A stretch of DNA of 64,000 nucleotides from Methanobacterium sp. UBA294 (GCA_002494495.1 DACB01000001.1:1-64000), one strand, 5' to 3'. Numbered from the stretch's first letter, positions 28,488 through 37,201 are shown. Numbers and translations: made by a program. Notes: generated by a model not told the origin, from the letters alone.

Positions 28488-28985
28488 GTGAATAATATGA
28501 ATAGGATTCTTGTATTTGCAGTAGTGCTTTTAGTAGTATTTCTATCCGGATGTATACAATCTGATATTAACAATATCAATGATATGTCCAGTAATGTAAA
28601 CGTCCACATGAAGAAGGGAAATGAATACTACAATAAAGCCGCCGTAAATGCTAATCAAATGGTTCTTGATCAGGCATTAGTTGATTGTAATAGTGCAAAC
28701 GAGGAATATGGGCAGGCAGAGACATCAGCACAGACTGCATTAAATTCGGCTAGAAATGCCAATGACGCAATATTTGTTGAATATTTAGATAACGCACTCT
28801 TGGAGATACAAGCCAAGTTAAATGCAACCAAAGAGCTAAATAATGCAATACGATTCTTACAGCTCAACCAACCAACATCTGCAAACAACCATTTAAACGC
28901 GGCAAATAATTACATGAACCGGGCTCTGGAGTTTAAAGCAGAAAGGGAAGAGATAGTTAGACAGAATCCCACTAAATTTAAGTAG
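28488..28985 (+). CDS. Putative lipoprotein, helical, unknown function
   Basis: A 165-residue predicted exported protein. The N terminus (MNRILVFAVVLLVVFLSGC) has a hydrophobic signal ending in a lipobox-like LSGC, suggesting lipid attachment at the cysteine. The mature part is rich in Ala, Asn and Gln with helical periodicity, and resembles small surface-exposed helical-bundle proteins of methanogens. The start may be GTG at 28488 or ATG at 28497; neither has a clear ribosome site. It is monocistronic and ends before a hairpin. Confidence 0.65.
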   Translation: MNNMNRILVFAVVLLVVFLSGCIQSDINNINDMSSNVNVHMKKGNEYYNKAAVNANQMVLDQALVDCNSANEEYGQAETSAQTALNSARNANDAIFVEYLDNALLEIQAKLNATKELNNAIRFLQLNQPTSANNHLNAANNYMNRALEFKAEREEIVRQNPTKFK

Positions 28986-29326
28986 AGAAGGAAAAGAATT
29001 TTAGTTCATATTTTTATTTTGGGTCACACAATCATAGATGAGATATATTAGCGTTTTTACCTATAATCACATCTTATATCTTAGCCTGTTAATTTTAAAT
29101 TCTAAGCATAATCTGGAATTATGCGTTATTTTCTTTTGTGAATTTTGAGTTTCTAGAAAAATAGTAAACAAACATATACAAATAGGAATTCAGTTAAAAC
29201 AAAACTACCACATCAAAATATTCAAAATATAATATCAAAGATTACTAAAATATCATAAATAAAATAAAAAACATAAAAATTCCAAAAAATCATGCGGTTT
29301 TTTTAATTATCATATTGAGGTCAAAA
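28986..29326. other. Intergenic region with a hairpin
   Basis: This 341-bp gap contains an exact inverted repeat GCATAAT (29106-29112) and ATTATGC (29118-29124) with a five-base loop, followed by a T-rich stretch, which probably terminates the lipoprotein-like transcript. The remainder is very AT-rich and should hold the promoter of the DHH-family gene. No ORF or RNA gene was recognised. Confidence 0.45.
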
Positions 29327-31504
29327 ATGAATAGAACATGTTCAGAATGTAAAGGTAAGGGATATCAAGTATTAAGCTACAAGATCTGCGAAGACTGCCA
29401 TGGAACCGGTGTAAAAAGCCAGTTGAATGTGAAGAACCATGTTAAGGGCATATCCAATCAGGCCCGAGAGAGATTTGAACTGGACGAAGAACAGGAAGTA
29501 CCCTGCGGTACATGCAAAGGCACAGGTGAAATCGAAGTCAGGGAAACATGCCTGGAATGTGATGGTGAAGGTGAAATTAACCAATGTCGTAAGTGTGGGA
29601 AACGAATAAAAACCGGTGATTACTGTCCCGACTGTGGAGAAGATAAACTAGTGGTGTATATTTTACCAGCCAATGCAGAGGTTGAGGATGTGGAGCTGGG
29701 AAGAAACTATAAAGGAACCATAAGTCGGGTGGAAAATTACGGCGTCTTTGTAAGCTTGAGTAAAAATCTATTTGGACTGTTACGCATTTCATCACCATCT
29801 AAGGGTAAGGGAGATGAAATCATAGTAAAAGTAACCGACGCCAAACAGAGACGGGGAGAAATGGAAATAACCTCCTCCAAGGTTAAGGATAACTACGAAC
29901 TGGTTAAGGTAAAGAGGAACATAGCACGTACCAGGATTGGGGATATCACCAACAATTCCATGGGAAAAACAGTCCGACTGGTAGGTGAGATAATACAGAT
30001 ACAACAGACCAGCGGTCCCACCATATTTACAGTATCAGATGAAACAGGCACCACCTGGGCTGCTGCATTTGACCAACCTGGCATCCGGGTTTACCCCCAC
30101 CTGGACATAGAGAACATAGTAGAGGTAACTGGGGAAGTCAACCTGCACAGTGGGAAAATACAGATTGAATCAGAATCCATAGAAAGGCTTCACGGACCAG
30201 AATCCCAGGAAGCAAGACAACGTATCAATGAAGCCCTGGATAAGAAGGCAGAGCCAGAGATAACCGAATTACTAATAGAAAGTGAGATCTTAAACCGTCT
30301 ACAGGAGCCGATGCGCAGAGCCGCAAAGGCCATAAGAAGAGCAGTTCTAGACGGCCGGTCCATACTTGTAAGGCACCATGCAGATGCAGATGGTATCTGT
30401 GCCGGTGTTGCCATTGAAAAGGCAGTGGTCCCACTTATAAAAGAGTTTAACAACAGCAGCGATGCGGAATGGCACTTCTTTAAAAGGGCACCCAGCAAAG
30501 CCCCATTCTATGAGCTGGAGGATGTGGTTAAAGATCTATCTTTCGCCCTGGAAGATCTGGAAAGGCACGGCCAGAAACTTCCCCTATTAGTGCTTATGGA
30601 TAATGGCTCCACCGAAGAAGATATACTCGCTCTAATGAAGGTTAAAATCTACAACATAGAAGTGGTAGTGGTGGATCACCATTACCCTGGAGTTGTTGAA
30701 GATGGAAAAGTAGCGGTAGATGAATATGTGGATGTACATGTAAATCCATACCTCGTGGGGGGTGATTCCAACATCACCGCCGGAGCCCTGGCAGTTGAAC
30801 TGGCCAGGATGATCAATCCAGAAGTAAAGGACAGATTATTACACCTCCCGGGTATTGCAGCTGTAGGTGACCATGCCCGGTCAGAGGAGGCTGAAAAGTA
30901 CATTGAGATAGCCGCTGAGAAGGGTTATGATGCTGAAGACCTGGAGAAAATAGCAAGTTCCATTGACTTTGAAGCCTTCTACCTGAGGTTTATGAATGGA
31001 AGGGGTATTATAGACACTATCCTGGGACTTGGAAACAGGGAGAAACATCAGAAACTGGTGGAAACCCTGTATAAGGAGCTTCACAAGCGCGTGGAGTGGC
31101 AGCTTAAAGCAGCCATGCCCAACTTGAAAACCCAAAAACTGGAAAATGGCGTAGTATTTAGTGTTCTGGACGTGGAGAAATACGCCCATAAGTTCACCTT
31201 CCCTGCACCAGGAAAGACCTGCGGTTATGTACATGACCAGTTGGTGCAAAAGTACGGTGAAGAAATACCTATTATAACATTAGCTTATGGACCTGACTTT
31301 GGGGTTATCAGGGCTACCGATGCTGTAAATGAGATGTTCGGCTTCAACCTCAACACCATAATCTCCAAGTTAATTGTGGAAATACCTGAGGCAGGTGTTG
31401 ATGGGGGCGGTCATGAATGCGCGGGATCCTTGAAGTTTGTGGAAGGGTTGTCCAAGGAAGTTCTACAGAGATTTGCAGAGAAAGTAGTTGCTTTGAAGAA
31501 GTAG
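29327..31504 (+). CDS. DHH-family phosphoesterase with zinc knuckles, S1 and OB domains (archaeal RecJ-like)
   Basis: A 725-residue multidomain nucleic-acid enzyme. Domains in order: DnaJ-like CxxCxGxG zinc fingers and further CxxC pairs (about residues 4-105), an S1 RNA-binding domain (GTISRVENYGVFVSLS, about 125-180), an OB fold (about 200-295), then a DHH/DHHA1 phosphoesterase with RHHADADGICAG near 350 and VVVDHHYPG near 448, and a C-terminal GGGHECAGSLKF motif of the DHHA1 part. The family includes RecJ-type nucleases associated with archaeal replication and RNA processing. I use the ATG at 29327, which has GAGGT six bases upstream, instead of the TTG at 29315. It is monocistronic. Confidence 0.85.
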   Translation: MNRTCSECKGKGYQVLSYKICEDCHGTGVKSQLNVKNHVKGISNQARERFELDEEQEVPCGTCKGTGEIEVRETCLECDGEGEINQCRKCGKRIKTGDYCPDCGEDKLVVYILPANAEVEDVELGRNYKGTISRVENYGVFVSLSKNLFGLLRISSPSKGKGDEIIVKVTDAKQRRGEMEITSSKVKDNYELVKVKRNIARTRIGDITNNSMGKTVRLVGEIIQIQQTSGPTIFTVSDETGTTWAAAFDQPGIRVYPHLDIENIVEVTGEVNLHSGKIQIESESIERLHGPESQEARQRINEALDKKAEPEITELLIESEILNRLQEPMRRAAKAIRRAVLDGRSILVRHHADADGICAGVAIEKAVVPLIKEFNNSSDAEWHFFKRAPSKAPFYELEDVVKDLSFALEDLERHGQKLPLLVLMDNGSTEEDILALMKVKIYNIEVVVVDHHYPGVVEDGKVAVDEYVDVHVNPYLVGGDSNITAGALAVELARMINPEVKDRLLHLPGIAAVGDHARSEEAEKYIEIAAEKGYDAEDLEKIASSIDFEAFYLRFMNGRGIIDTILGLGNREKHQKLVETLYKELHKRVEWQLKAAMPNLKTQKLENGVVFSVLDVEKYAHKFTFPAPGKTCGYVHDQLVQKYGEEIPIITLAYGPDFGVIRATDAVNEMFGFNLNTIISKLIVEIPEAGVDGGGHECAGSLKFVEGLSKEVLQRFAEKVVALKK

Positions 31505-31598
31505 ATACTTGGATCTTGATAGAAACTGATGGATTTTTATAACTGGATTTTAAATAAGCTGGTTTTATAATAAGCTGGTTTAAAAAATAGGTTTGAGT

Positions 31599-31916
31599 TT
31601 AAATTTCCAGACTGTAGCGATCCATTTTAAATTCGTAACAGTTTTCCTCAAACTTCGCATCTACCAGTAATTTGTCTCCAATGGAATGGATACGTTCATA
31701 TGGAATGAATTGTTTTTCACCTGATCTTATCCTGGATAGGAAACTACTACCTTGTTCTTCAACCATCAACGTAACAATTTTATTACTTTTAAAATCCCAC
31801 AATATGTCCTTAACTATTCCAACTAATTTACCAGATCCATCGATTACTTCTTTTCCCTGTAGTTCCTCAACAACATTTATAATCCTTCCTTCTCCCTGTA
31901 TGTTTTCTATGTTCAG
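31599..31916 (-). CDS. PRC-barrel domain protein, probable CTG start
   Basis: Small protein of about 105 residues with one PRC-barrel (KEVIDGSGKLVGIVKDILWD, then IPYERIHSIGDKLLVDA). PRC-barrels occur in ribosome-maturation and cell-division proteins and in stress-linked archaeal proteins; a specific role cannot be given. No ATG or GTG occurs at the expected start. A strong GGAGGT lies six bases before a CTG at 31916, giving an N terminus of NIENIQGEGR; a TTG at 31952 is in frame but has no ribosome site. It is downstream of the small heat-shock gene. Confidence 0.7.
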   Translation of the reverse strand: MNIENIQGEGRIINVVEELQGKEVIDGSGKLVGIVKDILWDFKSNKIVTLMVEEQGSSFLSRIRSGEKQFIPYERIHSIGDKLLVDAKFEENCYEFKMDRYSLEI

Positions 31917-31981
31917 GTTATTACCTCCGTGGATCAAATTTGTTAACCTCAAAAAAACGATGGTTATTATTTCCTTCTTAT

Positions 31982-32770
31982 TTATTCTATGGTTATTTTG
32001 GTCATTTGTTTTTGTTTTTTGGGTAATGTAATGGTTAATATGCTATTTTTATAAGATGCTGAAGCCTTTTTTACATCTATAAATGTTGGCAGGTTTATTG
32101 TTCGGTGTACTGTACCATAACCCCTTTCTTTCTGGATAAATTTTCCACTGGTTAATGGTGGCTTTTTATCATAGTTTATAGTGATTTCAATATTATCTTT
32201 GCTTATTCCTAAGTCCATATCTTCCTTTGAAAGTCCTGGTATATCTATAATTACGGTTATGGAATTATCTGTTTCTATTACATCAGCCAGTGGTATTGTT
32301 GTGAGTGTACCGGTTCGTTCAGCCATGGCTTGGTTTACATCTTCTGTTTTTTGGACGAATCCACTTATGATATCAGATAAGAATTTTTCGGCGGGATTTT
32401 TTCCCTCTTTTTCGCTTTCTCTCAGGTATTCTTCAAATTTGAAAGTTGCTTCGTCCTTTACATCCCTCAAATTCTCTTTAGCTTCGCCCCATTTCTCTTT
32501 ACTCTCTTCTTTTACATCTCCTAACTTTTCCTGGGTTTTTTCCTTTTCTTCTCCAAGTTTTTCTTTAGTTTCTCCTAGTTTTTCTTGGGTTTTTTCTTTA
32601 GTTTTTCCTAGTTTTTCTTGGGTTTTTTCCTTTTCTTCTCCAAGTTTTTGTTTTGTTTTGTCTAGTTTCAGTTCAGTTTTTTTCTTTAAGTCTTTTTTTT
32701 CTTCGTCTTTTTTAATTCCTTCCATATTTCTCTTCATTTCCTCTTTTGACTCAACTACATCTTTGGCCAT
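31982..32770 (-). CDS. Small heat-shock protein (Hsp20) with LEA-like 11-mer repeat extension
   Basis: A 262-residue protein in two parts. Residues 41-108 are made of charged 11-residue units of the type EKLGEEKEKTQ, six or so in number, one shortened to seven; this resembles group 3 late-embryogenesis-abundant repeats and should form an amphipathic helix. Residues about 157-250 are an alpha-crystallin domain (VIETDNSITVIIDIPGLSKE; KASASYKNSILTITLPKK) with a C-terminal ITI-type motif for oligomer assembly. The usual short N-terminal arm of Hsp20 is thus replaced by a long repetitive one. GGGGAGAT precedes the ATG. The gene is flanked on both sides by PRC-barrel genes. Confidence 0.88.
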   Translation of the reverse strand: MAKDVVESKEEMKRNMEGIKKDEEKKDLKKKTELKLDKTKQKLGEEKEKTQEKLGKTKEKTQEKLGETKEKLGEEKEKTQEKLGDVKEESKEKWGEAKENLRDVKDEATFKFEEYLRESEKEGKNPAEKFLSDIISGFVQKTEDVNQAMAERTGTLTTIPLADVIETDNSITVIIDIPGLSKEDMDLGISKDNIEITINYDKKPPLTSGKFIQKERGYGTVHRTINLPTFIDVKKASASYKNSILTITLPKKQKQMTKITIE

Positions 32771-32851
32771 TTTAATATCTCCCCTGATAGGTAATCAATA
32801 AATAAAAAAAAAAATTTATGTATGATCTATTTGTAAGATCACTTTTTTGGA

Positions 32852-33091
32852 TTATTCTTTTGTAAAGTGATGTCCTCGGACAATAACTTTATCGCCAATG
32901 GTATCGACCAGGTTAATAGGCACAATTGTCTTTTCACCAAGTCCTAATTTGGCTGATACACCCGCTTCTTTTAATTCTAATGATTCTATACTATTTGAAC
33001 TAGGATTCCATTCAACATCTTCAACTACGCCGATTTGATCTCCTAAATTGTCAATCACTTCTTTACCAATCAGATCGTTGTTTATCTTCAT
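32852..33091 (-). CDS. Small PRC-barrel protein
   Basis: A 79-residue single PRC-barrel protein (GKEVIDNLGDQIGVVEDVEW; VPINLVDTIGDKVIVRG), close in pattern to the PRC-barrel protein encoded at 31599-31916. It precedes the heat-shock gene on the same strand with an 80-bp gap, so the three genes may be co-regulated. The function of such minimal PRC-barrels is not established. Confidence 0.85.
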   Translation of the reverse strand: MKINNDLIGKEVIDNLGDQIGVVEDVEWNPSSNSIESLELKEAGVSAKLGLGEKTIVPINLVDTIGDKVIVRGHHFTKE

Positions 33092-33532
33092 TTATTTTTC
33101 ACTTCCTACTGTATAGCACCATGTTTTGCAATACTATATCAGCTTATTGCATTATATATTATGTTTTTGGAGGTTAAGTAATTAGCAGTACAAAAAGAAT
33201 TGAATTTGAATATCAAATGATTTGGGCAATTTAAACACAAATAATGATTAATATTGTTTAAAAAACATTAATATCTTTTATTTAATAATAAATCAAATTC
33301 GATCAACTTATTTATTAAAATTGAATTATAATCTATGTAATTAACTTAATTGCCGTCTTTTACATAAGATTTTTAAAATGGTTGATATGCATCAAAAATG
33401 GCCATACTGGTTTTATTCTTTTCTGGATGGAGATAATTATTAGTGTGGAGTAATGGGATTCTGATACAAAATACTGATAAAATTTTTGAATTCTTTAATG
33501 AATTGGATACTTATTTAGTTAAGGAAACGAAA
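33092..33532. other. Divergent spacer between the PRC-barrel and histone genes
   Basis: About 440 bp of AT-rich DNA between divergently transcribed genes. It holds the promoters for the PRC-barrel/heat-shock group (leftward) and the histone (rightward). An imperfect inverted repeat around GATTAATATTG and CATTAATATC lies near 33246-33275. No gene was recognised. Confidence 0.4.
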
Positions 33533-33546
33533 AATATATATATAAT
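33533..33546 (+). promoter_or_regulatory. TATA box of the histone gene
   Basis: AATATATATATAAT, preceded by a purine-rich BRE-like CGAAA, lies about 35-40 bp before the histone ATG. The predicted transcript start is near 33565, so the leader is short and is nearly filled by the ribosome site GAGGTGAT (33566-33573). Confidence 0.6.
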
Positions 33547-33576
33547 AGTACCCTTATTATCTAACGAGGTGATAAT

Positions 33577-33774
33577 ATGGCTGAATTACCAATTGCTCCA
33601 GTAGGAAGAATCATAAAAAATGCAGGTGCAGAAAGAGTTAGTGAAGATGCAGTTAATGCTCTAGCCAAATTCTTAGAAGAGAAAGGTGAAGAAATATCAA
33701 GAGAAGCTGTTAAAGTCGCAAAACACGCTGGACGAAAAACTGTTAAAGCCGCTGACATAGAAATAAGCGTATAA
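33577..33774 (+). CDS. Archaeal histone
   Basis: A 65-residue histone-fold protein that dimerises and wraps DNA. The sequence is the classical HMf type: ELPIAPVGRIIKNAGAERVS at the N terminus, then KFLEEKGEEISREAVKVAKH and the C-terminal RKTVKAADIEIS. Arginines and lysines that contact DNA in HMf-type histones are present. It is a single gene with a strong promoter and ribosome site, followed by a T-rich terminator (about 33797-33815). Confidence 0.97.
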   Translation: MAELPIAPVGRIIKNAGAERVSEDAVNALAKFLEEKGEEISREAVKVAKHAGRKTVKAADIEISV

Positions 33775-33874
33775 TCGCCTATTTCTTTGTTATTTATTTT
33801 TTTTTATTTTTATAAATTGGAATTTATTAGATTAATTATTTTTAATAAAATGAGTTTAATTTCACCAGGATTAT

Positions 33875-34462
33875 TTACTGGGTCCATATGGGAATTTCTT
33901 TCCATTTTGCATTGAAACCTGCCAGTGTTTTTGTTATCTGGTCAGCGTTCTGTGCGTCTATAAGGAGTACTCCCTTACCAATACGTTTAACATGTAATTT
34001 CTCAACCAGGCCGGGGTAATGTTTCTTTTTCCGCACACCCTTCTGTAGGTAGGTTGAAATACCACCGAACAGGGCGCGGTTCAATTTACTTCTCTCATTC
34101 TGTTTAAGTTCTGTGGTATCATAGGATATGAGCATGTAAGATTTAAGTTCCAGATCATCTAGGGCCAGAACTACCGGGTTACCCTGTAGTAGTATCCCTT
34201 CGCCAGATAGGGCATTTATGATCTCCGGGTTATCCTTGAGTTCATCAGGGGTTAGGTGATGGAGTTTGAACCTGTCAGTTGCCAGGTACCTGATCCATTT
34301 AATTATTTCCTTCTCCTTCTTTGAGTAGATAATAGCCATATCTATCTTAGAATCAGAAGATATCTTTTCACCGGATGCAAGTGGACCGAAAAGCACTATT
34401 GATTGTATTCCTGGGAAGTTCTTAATATTTTCAGATAGTTCCACAGCAGATTCAAAGGACAT
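33875..34462 (-). CDS. Nucleotidyltransferase-like protein, unusual active-site loop
   Basis: The N-terminal third has the outline of a Pol-beta-type nucleotidyltransferase: SIVLFGPLASGEKISSDSKIDMAIIY. The canonical loop is GSxAxG followed by SDxD; here Gly-Ser has become Gly-Pro and only one acidic residue (Asp of KIDM) is clearly in place. The rest (to residue 195) is a basic C-terminal domain (YLQKGVRKKKHYPGLVEKLHVKRIGKG) that could bind RNA or DNA. Activity is uncertain. It is monocistronic, convergent with the histone gene. Confidence 0.6.
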   Translation of the reverse strand: MSFESAVELSENIKNFPGIQSIVLFGPLASGEKISSDSKIDMAIIYSKKEKEIIKWIRYLATDRFKLHHLTPDELKDNPEIINALSGEGILLQGNPVVLALDDLELKSYMLISYDTTELKQNERSKLNRALFGGISTYLQKGVRKKKHYPGLVEKLHVKRIGKGVLLIDAQNADQITKTLAGFNAKWKEIPIWTQ

Positions 34463-34637
34463 ACATTCTCCTAAAAAAATTATTCTGTTTATTAATATAA
34501 CAAGGATTAATAAAAAGCTTACCTATTTTTGTTAATGTGGGCAAAAATAATTTGTTTCATTGATAAAACAAGAACCTGTTAGAAATGAAACTAAATGAAA
34601 ACCCACAAAACAAATTAAAGACCTCTAAAAATCCAAT

Positions 34638-35234
34638 TTACAGCTCTGAATATAATTTACAACAATCATTTACCGGGCAGATATCATGTAATGGATTTAC
34701 AGGCCGGCAAATTGTTTGACCAAACTGGACCAGGAGGTCATTTATTTCAAGCCAGTATTTCTTGGGTACTAATTTTTTAAGCTTTTCTTCTGTCTGCTCC
34801 GGCGTTTTGGTCTCAACCAATCCCATACGATTGGAGATGCGGTGTACGTGCACATCCACACAAATGGCAGGTTTCTTAAACCCATAGACCAGTACGCAGT
34901 TTGCAGTTTTTCTCCCCACACCCGGCAAGGTTAACAATTCTTCAATAGTATCCGGTACCTTCCCATCAAATTCATCAAGAAGTATCTGGGATACTTCCTT
35001 AATCCTAGCTGCTTTAACGTGATAAAAACCAGCAGAAACAATGAGTTCTTCAATATCCTCCTTGTCAGCAATGGCAATATCCTCGGGGGTTTTGAACTTA
35101 GAGAAGAGTCGCGCAGAAGCATGGTCTGTATTTTCATCACGAGTCCTCTGGGACAGGATGGTCCGGATGAGCACACGGAAAGGATGTCCTCCTTCAAAAC
35201 TCCTTAAAGTATATTTCTCCTCCAGAGCAGTCAT
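34638..35234 (-). CDS. nth: Endonuclease III (HhH-GPD DNA glycosylase)
   Basis: DNA glycosylase/AP lyase for oxidised pyrimidines in base-excision repair, 198 residues. The helix-hairpin-helix LLTLPGVGRKTANCVL carries the catalytic lysine, and VDVHVHRISNRMG the catalytic aspartate. In the C-terminal iron-sulfur loop the usual C-x6-C-x2-C-x5-C spacing is kept, but the second position is histidine: CRPVNPLHDICPVNDCC. An extra cysteine directly precedes the last one. The cluster may be ligated by three Cys and His, or be altered or lost. Confidence 0.92.
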   Translation of the reverse strand: MTALEEKYTLRSFEGGHPFRVLIRTILSQRTRDENTDHASARLFSKFKTPEDIAIADKEDIEELIVSAGFYHVKAARIKEVSQILLDEFDGKVPDTIEELLTLPGVGRKTANCVLVYGFKKPAICVDVHVHRISNRMGLVETKTPEQTEEKLKKLVPKKYWLEINDLLVQFGQTICRPVNPLHDICPVNDCCKLYSEL

Positions 35235-35316
35235 AATTACGATAATTTTAGTTGTTATAACTATTCTCTCCTTTAAAAAATATAACAGTTAAAAAGTAGA
35301 ATCCATCTATAAAATT

Positions 35317-35784
35317 TCAACTTCCTATTAAGGTTAGGAGCAAGTTAAAACCATCCTCCACACCTTCACCTTTCATGGCTATGGTAGGGATGATGGGGGC
35401 ATCGATACCATCTAAATCAAGTTCCTCTAGGATCATATCCTGCTTATTGGCAAATACAACGTAGGGGATCTGGTTGTCATTTAATCTTTTGATGATATTT
35501 TCATCAGTAGCTGTCAGCCCCCTTGAGCTGTCTATAACTACAATTGCCCCGTCGAGTCCCTGTGAGAGAATTTCCCGCATGAACTTGAACCTCTCCTGAC
35601 CCGGGGTGGTGAATATGTGCACCTTCTTACCACCTACCAGGATGTTTCCATAATCAAGGGAGATGGTGGTACCGTTATATTCAACTTTGGTCATTTTTTC
35701 ACATAAGTTCTCCAGGGTCGTGGTTTTCCCTGAATTGTAGGAACCCATAATAACCACCTTGGTTTCTTTGTTTTTAACTTTCAT
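35317..35784 (-). CDS. Small Ras-like GTPase (Arf/SRPRB/MglA-like)
   Basis: A 155-residue P-loop GTPase with all core motifs: G1 GSYNSGKTTT (residues 14-23), G3 FTTPGQERF near 58 and G4 FANKQD near 111. The middle motif TTPGQ resembles Arf and MglA-type GTPases more than translational ones. There is no membrane anchor and no extra domain. Prokaryotic relatives act as switches in polarity, motility or membrane processes; its partner is not evident from the neighbours. Confidence 0.85.
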   Translation of the reverse strand: MKVKNKETKVVIMGSYNSGKTTTLENLCEKMTKVEYNGTTISLDYGNILVGGKKVHIFTTPGQERFKFMREILSQGLDGAIVVIDSSRGLTATDENIIKRLNDNQIPYVVFANKQDMILEELDLDGIDAPIIPTIAMKGEGVEDGFNLLLTLIGS

Positions 35785-35944
35785 TTTCCACTCCAGTTAG
35801 CTTTTTACATACCCTATAAAAAACCTACTTATTTTAATGAATTATATGCATCCTTAATTATATCTTTTATTGGTAACTATATTCTTGAATCTGATTTAAA
35901 ATATTATCTTATTGAGTGGCCCCTATTTGGAAGTTATCCATACA

Positions 35945-37201
35945 TTATTTGGAAAGTTCATCCATAACCTCTATGAAGTTAGGGAAGGATATCTGGTAGA
36001 CTGATGCATCTTCTATCTTAACCCCTCCAACCTTCAATCCAATAAGGTACAGGGCCATAACCAGCCGGTGGTCATGGTGGGATTTAACCACGCCTCCCTT
36101 AGCCTCGCCTTCTATGGTAAGGCCGTCAGGGTTTTCTTTAACTATCACTCCGAGTTTGGAGAGTTCCAAAGCACATGTATGGATTCTGTCTGTTTCCTTT
36201 AAGCGGGCGTGTTCAGCCCCATAGATATGGGTAGTTCCATCAGCCATGGCACCCAGTGCAGCTACAGTAGGGAGGAGATCAGGTGTGTTTCCTAAATTCA
36301 CATCAATTCCGTGAAGCTCTCCCTGTCCCTGGATATTTACCTGGTTCTCTTTAAGGTTAACATCACATCCCATCTGCTTTACAATATCCAGAATAAACTT
36401 GTCTCCCTGCTTGGACTCCAGATTTAAATTTTTAATGGTTAAATCAGAATTTAATGAAGCAGCAGCAGCAATTAAATAGGATGCTGATGAATAATCCCCC
36501 TCTACTGTGTATTCTTTCCCTTTGTACACTTGTGGCTCTATATGGAATTGGTTTGCATTATTAGTTTCAACTTCCACTCCAAATTCCTTCATAACATCCA
36601 AAGTGATATCCACATAGGGCTTGGATATGAATTTTCCCTGGATTTCCAGGTCAACAGGCTTATCAGCGTATGGTGCAGTAATTAGAATTGATGAGATAAA
36701 CTGGGAACTTACATTCCCCCTGATAGATGTATTACCGCCCATTAACCCGCCATTAACTATGATTGGTGCTTTCCCGTTGTTTTTTGTGGATCTGATGGAA
36801 ACACCCAGCTTCTCCAGGGACTCCATTAAATCCTGCATAGGCCTGGTTCTAATGGATTGGTCCCCAGTTAATACAGTGTATCCTGGTGCAAGGGAAGCTG
36901 CACTGCTAAAAAACCTCAGGGTTGTCCCGGAGTTTCTAACATCCAGAACATCATCCGGGGTTTTTAGGTTTCCCCCGCTGCCGTATATGAGGCATTCCTC
37001 ACTTTCTGCGGTTATATCCACGCCCATGGCCAGGCTGCTGTCCAATGTTGCCATGGTATCATCGGAGTATAGGGGATATTTAATTTTAGAAAATCCCTCT
37101 GCAAGTGATGCAATTAAAAAGGCACGGTGGGTGTAACTCTTGGATGGGGGTGCGTTTACTACCCCACGGATTTTTTCTGTACGATTAACCTCGAATTCCA
37201 T
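35945..37201 (-). CDS. aroA: 3-phosphoshikimate 1-carboxyvinyltransferase (EPSP synthase)
   Basis: Sixth step of the shikimate pathway, transferring enolpyruvate from PEP to shikimate 3-phosphate. Family blocks are PPSKSYTHRAFLIASLAEG at the N terminus, LDVRNSGTTLRFFSS, GDQSIRTRPM near residue 120, and the C-terminal KETDRIHTCALELSKLG and DHRLVMALY. The length of 418 is normal. Of two close ATGs, the one at 37201 is better spaced from AGGAGA (the one at 37207 is too close). It works with AroA'/AroB' encoded at about 5-7 kb. It lies 46 bp downstream of valS. Confidence 0.95.
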   Translation of the reverse strand: MEFEVNRTEKIRGVVNAPPSKSYTHRAFLIASLAEGFSKIKYPLYSDDTMATLDSSLAMGVDITAESEECLIYGSGGNLKTPDDVLDVRNSGTTLRFFSSAASLAPGYTVLTGDQSIRTRPMQDLMESLEKLGVSIRSTKNNGKAPIIVNGGLMGGNTSIRGNVSSQFISSILITAPYADKPVDLEIQGKFISKPYVDITLDVMKEFGVEVETNNANQFHIEPQVYKGKEYTVEGDYSSASYLIAAAASLNSDLTIKNLNLESKQGDKFILDIVKQMGCDVNLKENQVNIQGQGELHGIDVNLGNTPDLLPTVAALGAMADGTTHIYGAEHARLKETDRIHTCALELSKLGVIVKENPDGLTIEGEAKGGVVKSHHDHRLVMALYLIGLKVGGVKIEDASVYQISFPNFIEVMDELSK

